A stretch of 12,411 bases of DNA, from the NCBI GenBank assembly GCA_947174625.1, contig CAMWJT010000023.1:1-12411 (forward strand), read 5' to 3'. This document shows positions 5,310 through 11,573 of this stretch, piece by piece. The notes below the pieces were generated by a model. It was given only the letters and a program-made list of their open reading frames with translations. It was not told the DNA's origin and ran no database searches. The translations under genes were made by a program, and so were the position numbers. Numbering within the stretch: position 1 is the stretch's first letter; each line of letters starts with the position of its first letter. The stretch is from an uncultured Ruminococcus sp. (GTDB lineage Bacteria; Bacillota; Clostridia; Oscillospirales; Ruminococcaceae).

Positions 5310-6815
5310 ATGAAAAAGCTGAAAAAGAGAAAACTGGCGCTTGCCACGGCGGTTGCAACGCTGACAGCCAGTCTCTCTGTTTTCTCCGGTGTGCCGGCTT
5401 CTGCAACTGTAGTGGTGGATGACTTCATGGCAGTTTATGATAGACTTGATGAAGTCGTTGATCTCACGAAAGTTTCTCGTGAAGAAGTAACTCTGGAGCT
5501 GGATTTTGTGGTTGTTTCTGTCAATCCTTCCAAAGGCAGAGCTTGGTTAATGAATCCCGGTTTTCTTCCTGCTGGTCACTCCCATATCCTCAGTCAAAGT
5601 GATGCTCCGGAGTATGGTTCAGAAGATTATACAAAACTTCTTTTGACATATGGTATATGGCAGATTGATTATAATATGCTTACCCCGGTTGCTGAACAGT
5701 TAAATCAGGGCGATATTATTCACTACCATGGTGAAAGCGGTGGTTTGTTAACCCTTGATGGTCATTATTTAAGATTGAATGGTTATGATTATGGCTATGA
5801 AACAAATGATACGTTTACAATCACCGGTTCTGTCTTTGACACACCACTTGAAACGATCAAACCTTATACAGAGGATGACCAGACAGCATTGCAGGTGACA
5901 CTTCAGGACGGCACAGAAGTTATCGTGAAAGATTGGTACAATTTTGAAGTCAGAGAAGAGCTGTCAGCCTGGATGCTCCCGAACGAAAACGACGAATTTT
6001 ACCGTAACATGCAGACATCGCCCGAAACTGTGAAAAATGAGATTTCAAAACCTGAGGGAACATGGTACAGTCATAAAATGGTTGTCGTAGATATGACGGA
6101 TGATGCTGTCTATGTTGCCTGGGAGGGCGAAGCACATGCGAATGATAAGCGTGGCATGACTTACAATTTCTATAAGCTTGACAAATCCATTCCGGAGATG
6201 GCAAAGATCGCCGGCAATCTGAAATATGGCGATGTCATCCGTTATACGGGTACGGGTGAAATGGTATTTGCCGGAAATCCGCTGATTGATGACATGTCCT
6301 TTACGTCCGGCGAGGGCAAACTGGAGATTCTGGGTTCTGTTGTAACTGCACCAGTTCAGGGTAATTTTACGGCTGTTACGGATAAAGACAATGTAACCTA
6401 TATCCTGATGAATGATGCAGATTATGACACTTGTTATATGATCGAAAGCAGAGCGGATCATAATACAATCGCTGATTTCCTGGCATGGGTAAGTGAAGAC
6501 CATACAAACGACAGCAAACCTCATAAATTTGACTGGAAAAAGGACGGTGCGTTCTGGATTCGTCCGAATGAAGACGGCGACGTGAATTCTGACAATGAGG
6601 TCAACAGCGCCGATGCGGCTGTGATCCTGGAAGATATTGCGCTGAGTGCAGTCGGCGACACTGGCAGAATGAACGCATCTGAGAACCAGGCGGCGGACGT
6701 GAACGGTGACGGTGCGATTAATGCGGCAGATGCGGCAATCGTCCTGAGTTATTCTTCTGAAGTCGGTTCGGGCATGTTAGAGGGTGTCACATTGAAGGCA
6801 TATGCTGCCCAGTAA
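5310..6815 (+). CDS. Partner-family exported protein, two diverged repeats + dockerin
   Basis: A 501-residue paralogue of the proteins at 2464 and 8291. ATG 5310 has AGGAGG at 5296-5301 and lies 17 bp after the pseudoprotease stop, so the two are surely co-transcribed. Signal peptide 1-32 (ASA). Repeat unit 1 (about 33-228) is the most diverged of the family and has insertions: PVAEQLNQGDIIHYHGE (126-142), ITGSVFDTPLE (171-181). Unit 2 (about 250-420) is closer: MAKIAGNLKYGDVIRYTG (297-314), KLEILGSV (337-344). The seam between them contains AWMLPNEN (220-227), the worn counterpart of the dockerin lead-in seen in the 2464 protein. The dockerin (423-487) and tail are almost identical to those of the other two family members. 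Function is unknown; the beta-rich pattern and pairing with a protease-like gene allow an inhibitor, chaperone or substrate role, none of them shown by the sequence. Confidence 0.72.
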   Translation: MKKLKKRKLALATAVATLTASLSVFSGVPASATVVVDDFMAVYDRLDEVVDLTKVSREEVTLELDFVVVSVNPSKGRAWLMNPGFLPAGHSHILSQSDAPEYGSEDYTKLLLTYGIWQIDYNMLTPVAEQLNQGDIIHYHGESGGLLTLDGHYLRLNGYDYGYETNDTFTITGSVFDTPLETIKPYTEDDQTALQVTLQDGTEVIVKDWYNFEVREELSAWMLPNENDEFYRNMQTSPETVKNEISKPEGTWYSHKMVVVDMTDDAVYVAWEGEAHANDKRGMTYNFYKLDKSIPEMAKIAGNLKYGDVIRYTGTGEMVFAGNPLIDDMSFTSGEGKLEILGSVVTAPVQGNFTAVTDKDNVTYILMNDADYDTCYMIESRADHNTIADFLAWVSEDHTNDSKPHKFDWKKDGAFWIRPNEDGDVNSDNEVNSADAAVILEDIALSAVGDTGRMNASENQAADVNGDGAINAADAAIVLSYSSEVGSGMLEGVTLKAYAAQ

Positions 6816-6830
6816 CTAAGATATTTCATG

Positions 6831-6860
6831 AAGCACGCAGTCTCCGGACTGTGTGCTTTT
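6831..6860 (+). terminator. Intrinsic terminator of second bicistron
   Basis: Same hairpin as at 3871-3900: a 12-bp stem (6831-6842 / 6847-6858) with one G-T pair, TCCG loop and T run, 15 bp after the stop. Confidence 0.82.
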
Positions 6861-6943
6861 CCGTGAATCTGCATGAGAACGAAACGCTAGATTTGTATAG
6901 AATTACAAAAAAAGGAATTTGGAAAATTTTTCCTTGAAATCAG

Positions 6944-6972
6944 TTGACATTTTCCGGAAAACATGCTATACT
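6944..6972 (+). promoter_or_regulatory. Promoter of active protease unit
   Basis: Identical to the promoter at 3984-4012: TTGACA (6944-6949), 17-bp spacer with the TTTTCCGGAAAA palindrome, and extended -10 TATACT (6967-6972). The protease and pseudoprotease units should therefore be expressed together. Confidence 0.78.
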
Positions 6973-7019
6973 ATATAATAACCATAAAAAATATGAATTT
7001 TAATAGGAGGTTGATTGCA

Positions 7020-8273
7020 ATGCGCAAGAAGAAAAAAATCGTGCAAAGTCTGGTGGCAGGAATTCTCTCACTGGGGCTTTGTGCGTCCGTCGCACCAATG
7101 GGAGCTTTGGCGGCTTATGACAGGTATGATGTGAATCACGACGGGGCGGTTAATATTAATGATGTTATCTATCTAAATAGGTATATGGTTGGTGCTTTTT
7201 CCGTGGCTTCTCCGTCTGCTTTGGATATCAATCAAAACAAAATAATTGATATTGCTGACTCGCTTGAAATTATGGCAAGGATTGTTGGAAGTTCCACCTC
7301 TGTGGAGTTCGTTGATATCACTCAGAATCCGAATTCTGTTCAGACTATTCCGGATGAACTGCTTGCAGAATTCAGTGAAGAGGGGCTATTCCCGTCTGAA
7401 GAGATTGCTGAACTATATGCAACTAGTAATTCAAATACTTATTACAAGTATAATTATACTACAAAAGCACTTTCTACTTACACTTTGGAAGTGTCAGAGA
7501 ATGCGCCTGCAAGCATTTCAGATGTAGATGAGCTGAATAGCATAAATGCTACTTCAAACGATAACTATTATAAAATAACTGGTAACGGCATGGATGGTCT
7601 TGTAAGAATTAATACAAGTAGTGGTGGTATGTCGACAGGGTTTATCATTGGAGATCATGTGATTGCAACTGCTGCACATTGTGTATTTAGATATAATTCA
7701 ACCTCTACTAATATTTTGGATAAATTTCACACAACAATTAATGTTGGAATGTGTGACGCAGATAGTGGGACTACAAACTCAATACGTTATACTGTGAAAG
7801 AAGTCCATGTTCCAAAGGAGTATGTTAATAATCCAACTTCTGATAGTGTATATGATTATGCTCTTGTGACTGTTAGTGAAGATTTGAGTGAGTATACACA
7901 TTTTAATCTTGGTGTTCCTTCTACAAATTATCTTAATAGTATGGATGAAGTGCCAATTACTGTTTCAGGGTTTCTAAGTGGAGGATCCGTTGTTTATACA
8001 TCAATTGGGCAGGAGAAAAGTGGATGGGTTTCTTTGGAAAATTATTTGTATACTACTAATAGAACTAATGTTGGAATGAGCGGTGGACCAGTTTACACAG
8101 TGACAAAGATTTCTCAAGATGGAAATTTCCGTGAAAGAATATATACTGCTATTGGGATTCACACTGCACATTGGTATAACAAGGAGACAGGAGAGTTTAT
8201 TTGTTCTAGTGGTCCTGCTATGAACAGTTCATTGTTAGCATTTTATAAAATAAATTCTAACATTGGATATTAA
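7020..8273 (+). CDS. Dockerin-bearing V8-like (S1B) serine protease
   Basis: A 417-residue protein. ATG 7020 has an AGGAGG site identical to its paralogue's. Signal peptide about 1-31, N-terminal dockerin about 33-90 (loops DVNHDGAVNIND and DINQNKIIDIAD), a propeptide-like stretch (93-190) with the conserved QTIPDELLAEF, and a chymotrypsin-fold domain (about 190-417). The catalytic triad is complete: His220 in ATAAHC, Asp279 in YDYAL, Ser354 in GMSGGP. GIH at 379-381 recalls the His-containing S1 pocket of glutamyl endopeptidases, so cleavage after Glu is plausible but unproven. Known S1B proteases are secreted and need processing; the segment between dockerin and catalytic domain could be the inhibitory propeptide, in which case activation would release the enzyme from its dockerin. 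It is first in a unit with the partner gene at 8291. Roles could include maturing cellulosome parts, degrading host or food protein, or attacking competitors. Confidence 0.83.
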   Translation: MRKKKKIVQSLVAGILSLGLCASVAPMGALAAYDRYDVNHDGAVNINDVIYLNRYMVGAFSVASPSALDINQNKIIDIADSLEIMARIVGSSTSVEFVDITQNPNSVQTIPDELLAEFSEEGLFPSEEIAELYATSNSNTYYKYNYTTKALSTYTLEVSENAPASISDVDELNSINATSNDNYYKITGNGMDGLVRINTSSGGMSTGFIIGDHVIATAAHCVFRYNSTSTNILDKFHTTINVGMCDADSGTTNSIRYTVKEVHVPKEYVNNPTSDSVYDYALVTVSEDLSEYTHFNLGVPSTNYLNSMDEVPITVSGFLSGGSVVYTSIGQEKSGWVSLENYLYTTNRTNVGMSGGPVYTVTKISQDGNFRERIYTAIGIHTAHWYNKETGEFICSSGPAMNSSLLAFYKINSNIGY

Positions 8274-8290
8274 GTTAAGAGGGTGATTTT

Positions 8291-9130
8291 ATGAAAAAGC
8301 TGAAAAAGAGAAAACTGGCACTTGCCATGGCAATCACAATGCTGACAGCCAGTCTTTCCATGTTTTCTAGTGTGTCGGTTTCTGCCAAATTTTATTTGGA
8401 TCAGTTGGTTGTCATTTCTAATCTTGAAAGTGGCGGTTTATTGATAGCCACTCCCCAGGATATTGACATGAGTCAAGTAACAGACAGATCTTATTCTATA
8501 GAGCATGATGTATGTTGTTGTTTTTACATTATGTATGAAGCAGATCCAATGTTTTCATCTGTCGTAAAACAGGCGAAACCAGGCGATATTATTCAATATT
8601 TTGGTGATGGTTATTTTGGCTCTACATGTCTGGCAGGAATCAATATCATGGGTTATGATTCTGATGGTGATGTGGAAATTGTTGGATCTGTCTTTGATAC
8701 ACCAATTGGAAATTTTGAGACTGTTACAATTGGAGACCAGACACTCATGCAGATGACTGATGGCGATGGCACAAAGTATGTATTTGAGAATGAAATCACT
8801 TATGATGATTTGGAACAGTTTGTCTGGAACAAATTCACGGACGAATATCGCAAAGAAAAACATGCAATCTGGGTACTCCCGAACGAAGACGGCGACGTGA
8901 ATTCTGACAATGAGGTAGACAGCGCCGATGCAGCTGTGATCCTGGAAGACATTGCGCTGAGCGCAGTCGGCGACACTGGCAGAATGAATGCCTCTGAGAA
9001 TCTGGCGGCGGATGTGAATGGCGACGGTGTTATTGATGCGCAGGATGCGGCAATTGTCCTGAGTTATTCCGCTGAGACCGGCTCCGGCATGTTAGAGGGT
9101 GTCACGCTAAAAGCGTATGCCGCTCAGTAA
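8291..9130 (+). CDS. Partner-family exported protein, single repeat + dockerin
   Basis: A 279-residue short form of the family at 2464 and 5310. ATG 8291 follows a weaker site, AGAGGGTGA (8278-8286), unlike the AGGAGG of its paralogues, and is 17 bp after the protease stop. Signal peptide 1-32 (VSA). One repeat unit (33-196) has QLVVIS (38-43), KPGDIIQYFGDG (96-107), VEIVGSVFDTPIGNF (128-142) and DGTKYVFE (159-166); three consecutive cysteines (75-77) are specific to this copy. The unit is closest to unit 2 of the 2464 protein, sharing GSV-(F/L)-DTPIG, TDEY and HAIWVLPNEDGDVNS. Dockerin 201-264, with a second loop changed to DVNGDGVIDAQD. As the simplest architecture it may resemble the ancestral form, from which the two-repeat versions arose by internal duplication. 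It is paired with the apparently active protease. Function unrecognised. Confidence 0.73.
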   Translation: MKKLKKRKLALAMAITMLTASLSMFSSVSVSAKFYLDQLVVISNLESGGLLIATPQDIDMSQVTDRSYSIEHDVCCCFYIMYEADPMFSSVVKQAKPGDIIQYFGDGYFGSTCLAGINIMGYDSDGDVEIVGSVFDTPIGNFETVTIGDQTLMQMTDGDGTKYVFENEITYDDLEQFVWNKFTDEYRKEKHAIWVLPNEDGDVNSDNEVDSADAAVILEDIALSAVGDTGRMNASENLAADVNGDGVIDAQDAAIVLSYSAETGSGMLEGVTLKAYAAQ

Positions 9131-9151
9131 TCGAAGTTAGATACAATTTAC

Positions 9152-9184
9152 AAAAGCACGCAGTTTCCGGACTGTGTGCTTTTT
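9152..9184 (+). terminator. Intrinsic terminator of third bicistron
   Basis: AAAAGCACGCAGT (9152-9164) pairs with ACTGTGTGCTTTT (9171-9183) around TTCCGG. It is a diverged copy of the hairpins at 3871 and 6831, with a longer A/T base, 21 bp after the stop codon. Confidence 0.85.
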
Positions 9185-9230
9185 GTGAATTTGCATGAAA
9201 ATTGTATTCTAATTTTATACAAATTGCACA

Positions 9231-9259
9231 TGGAAGTCAGCCGCAAAATATGTTATAAT
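9231..9259 (+). promoter_or_regulatory. Probable extended -10 promoter of mannanase
   Basis: TATAAT (9254-9259) is preceded by TG at 9251-9252, as in the other dockerin-gene promoters. At 17 bp upstream lies only TGGAAG (9231-9236), a poor -35; TTGCAC (9224-9229) is 24 bp away. The extended -10 may compensate, or an activator may be needed. Confidence 0.5.
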
Positions 9260-9273
9260 AATAATATCTATTG

Positions 9274-9295
9274 ATTATCCAGAATCCAGGATAAT
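9274..9295 (+). other. Hairpin at the mannanase mRNA 5' end
   Basis: ATTATCC (9274-9280) pairs with GGATAAT (9289-9295) around an 8-base loop. With transcription expected to start near 9266, the hairpin would sit within about ten bases of the 5' end, where such structures can protect mRNA from decay. No protein-binding role can be read from it. Confidence 0.4.
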
Positions 9296-9325
9296 TTACA
9301 ATTACAATACTACAAGGAGGCAATT

Positions 9326-11425
9326 ATGCAGAAATCCATCAGAAAAACGATCAGCGCCGTCCTGGCACTCACATTCTGCATGACCGGCACAGGACTGTTG
9401 CCAGTCATTGCAGAAGAAACAGAAAAAGCAGAAACAAATGCGCTCCCCCTCGGCACATATGAAGCCGAGGACTTCGAGGGTGCGGATCTCTGGACATCCA
9501 TCTATGAAACACAGCTCCCGGAGTATTCTGGCGAGGGCTTTGCCTATCTTACTTCTGCCCCGATCTCATTCAGCATTGAAGTTGAAGAAGAAGGCATGTA
9601 TGAAGTGAAAGTCCGGGCTTGTCAGATCCTCAGCGAAGAAGGCAGAATGCAGACAATCTCCGTCAACGGCATTGATTATACTTACAATATGCCCTATATT
9701 GATGCCTGGAAAGAAGTCAGCTTCGGCGTGTTCCGTTTGAAAGAGGGTGTCAACGAACTGGTTCTCAAACCGACTTACGGCTATGCCGCTTATGATACGA
9801 TCACAGTTGAAAAAGCAGTCCTGCCGGAAGTCCTCGGCACGGATGAACCATGCGATCCGAAAGCAACGCCGGAAGTCCGGTCTTTGATGAAATATCTGAA
9901 ATCCGTCTACGGAAAGCATGTGCTTTCTGGTCAGCAGGAAATCTACGGCGGGGGACATAACGTCTCCACGAACATCCGGTATGATGCCAGCACAGATACC
10001 TGTACGGACGGATCAAAGACATATCCGATTGTAGAGGGCGACTACGGCACAGATGACAGCGGTAACAAATTCCCCTGGCATTGCACAGATCCCGACACCG
10101 GGCAGGATTATGTTTACAGCACGCAGAATCATAATTATACTTACAATAATTATAATCAGGAATGTGAGTATCTCTATGAACTGACGGGCAAATATCCGGC
10201 AATCCGTGGCTTTGACCTGAATACGCACAATCCGGGTTTTGAATGGGAAGATGGTGTCGCAGACCGTATGATTGACTGGACAGTCAACAAGAACGGCATT
10301 GTGACAGTCAGCTGGCATTGCACTGTACCTACATCCATGGCGGATTTTGAAGTAGATGAAGACGGCAATTTCACGAAAATTTCGGATGACTGGCAGAAAT
10401 TTACTTACAGTGAAAAGACGGATTTTGTCACAGCCAATGTCATGAAAGAAGGCACAAAAGAATATTATTTCTATCAGGAGTGCATGCGTCTTGCTGCAGC
10501 AGAACTTCAAAAATTGCAGGATGCCGGTGTACCGGTGATTTTCAGACCGTTGCACGAAGCAGAGGGCAATCCCGGCAATAACGGCGACGGCTCCGGTGCA
10601 TGGTTCTGGTGGGCAAAAGAGGGCTGTGAAGTCTATAAAGATCTCTGGAAAATGTTATATACAACAATGACAGAGACATACGGTCTGCATAATCTGATCT
10701 GGGAACAGAATCTCTATGCTTGGTCGGAAGAATCTGCCTTGTGGTATGCCGGAGATGAGTATGTAGACATTGTCGGTTTTGACAAATACAATACACAGTA
10801 TAACCGTCATGACGGCAAGCCGAGCGGTACGCCGAACGAGGATGCAGAAAGCAAGATTTTCTGGTCAATTTTAAATTATGTCGATAATAAGAAGATGGTC
10901 TCCATGCCGGAGAATGACTCGATTCCGAGCGTGGAAAATATGATGATTGAGCAGGCAAAATGGCTCTATTTCTGCACATGGTATGATGACCAGGGTTCAG
11001 AGTTTATTTCCGGTGAACAGTATCAGGATCCGGAAACACTCAAGAGAACCTATCAGAGCGAATATTGTATTACGTTGGACGAACTGCCGGCGGATCTGTT
11101 CAAATCTCAAGGGGATGTGCCACCGCCCACACCTTCGGAGACAACAGAACCTAACACAACGGAATCTAAAGAACCCGGTGAGTCGGTAGAACCTCCGACG
11201 GGTTTGCTTTATGGTGATGCGACCTGCAACGGAAGTGTTGACATCAGTGATGTTGTTCTGATGAACCGTGTGTATGTCGGCATAGATTCTCTGGAAAGTC
11301 AGGGCGTTGTAAATGCAGATGTTGACATGAGCGGTAAAATTGATTTATCCGACTCCATGAATGTCCTGAGATTGCTTGTGCATCTGCTGACACCGGAAGA
11401 CTTCCCGATCCGGGAAGAATCCTGA
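9326..11425 (+). CDS. Cellulosomal GH26 endo-beta-1,4-mannanase with CBM and dockerin
   Basis: A 699-residue protein started by ATG 9326 after AAGGAGG (9314-9320). Signal peptide about 1-29 (VIA). Residues about 42-165 form a CBM35/CBM6-like jelly-roll module: YEAEDF near 45, MYEVKVRA, and a DTITVEKA end. The GH26 catalytic domain covers about 183-585: HVLSGQQE (198-205), GKYPAIRGFDL (288-298), the acid/base Glu411 in RPLHEAEG, LIWEQNLYAW (457-466), a (beta/alpha)8 strand with YVDIVGFDKYN (479-489), and probable nucleophile Glu529 in VSMPEN. A Pro/Thr/Glu-rich linker (597-626) leads to the dockerin (629-690). GH26 enzymes cleave beta-1,4-mannosidic bonds of mannan and glucomannan with retention of configuration. 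Here it would be displayed through a cohesin. The first dockerin loop is degenerate (DATCNGSVDISD). It forms its own transcription unit. The family call is firm; mannan as substrate is inferred from the family. Confidence 0.92.
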   Translation: MQKSIRKTISAVLALTFCMTGTGLLPVIAEETEKAETNALPLGTYEAEDFEGADLWTSIYETQLPEYSGEGFAYLTSAPISFSIEVEEEGMYEVKVRACQILSEEGRMQTISVNGIDYTYNMPYIDAWKEVSFGVFRLKEGVNELVLKPTYGYAAYDTITVEKAVLPEVLGTDEPCDPKATPEVRSLMKYLKSVYGKHVLSGQQEIYGGGHNVSTNIRYDASTDTCTDGSKTYPIVEGDYGTDDSGNKFPWHCTDPDTGQDYVYSTQNHNYTYNNYNQECEYLYELTGKYPAIRGFDLNTHNPGFEWEDGVADRMIDWTVNKNGIVTVSWHCTVPTSMADFEVDEDGNFTKISDDWQKFTYSEKTDFVTANVMKEGTKEYYFYQECMRLAAAELQKLQDAGVPVIFRPLHEAEGNPGNNGDGSGAWFWWAKEGCEVYKDLWKMLYTTMTETYGLHNLIWEQNLYAWSEESALWYAGDEYVDIVGFDKYNTQYNRHDGKPSGTPNEDAESKIFWSILNYVDNKKMVSMPENDSIPSVENMMIEQAKWLYFCTWYDDQGSEFISGEQYQDPETLKRTYQSEYCITLDELPADLFKSQGDVPPPTPSETTEPNTTESKEPGESVEPPTGLLYGDATCNGSVDISDVVLMNRVYVGIDSLESQGVVNADVDMSGKIDLSDSMNVLRLLVHLLTPEDFPIREES

Positions 11426-11450
11426 TCCAAAAGAATTTAAAATTTCAGAT

Positions 11451-11490
11451 AAGCCGGGCATTTTTCTGTTCAGGAGAAATGCCGGGCTTT
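11451..11490 (+). terminator. Probable terminator after mannanase
   Basis: A 16-base arm at 11451-11466 pairs with 11474-11489, with one G-G mismatch and one G-T pair, around a 7-base loop. The stem is GC-rich but only TTT follows directly, so termination may be incomplete. It starts 25 bp after the stop. Confidence 0.65.
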
Positions 11491-11510
11491 CAAAATTTTC
11501 AAATTATTAC

Positions 11511-11539
11511 TTGACAAAGTGGCAGAATTATGTTATACT
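11511..11539 (+). promoter_or_regulatory. Promoter of LRR-dockerin gene
   Basis: Perfect TTGACA (11511-11516), 17-bp spacer, TATACT (11534-11539), extended -10 TG at 11531-11532. It is the same design as at 3984 and 6944 but without the spacer palindrome. Confidence 0.8.
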
Positions 11540-11573
11540 GAAATAATTGATGATAAATTATGGAGGTAAGTAA

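Larger units (their letters stand above)
6774..7063 (+). repeat. 290-bp exact direct repeat, copy 2
   Basis: Second copy of 3814-4103 at an offset of 2960 bp. The two arms bound one complete bicistron (pseudoprotease + partner), so recombination between them would delete or amplify that unit exactly, leaving an intact promoter and start for the protease gene. Confidence 0.93.

Noticed and set aside
6045..6524. Minus-strand open frame of 159 codons opposite the 5310 gene
   Set aside because: No Shine-Dalgarno or promoter and no recognisable domain; it is antisense to a partner-family gene whose paralogues support the + strand reading.
7246..7527. Alternative + strand frame of 93 codons inside the protease gene
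   Set aside because: Out of frame within a gene supported by a full catalytic triad and a paralogue; no ribosome binding site of its own.
10013..10979. Long minus-strand open frames opposite the mannanase
   Set aside because: They lie antisense to a well-supported GH26 gene, lack ribosome binding sites, and encode Cys/Arg/His-rich sequence without domains; they are shadows of the coding strand.
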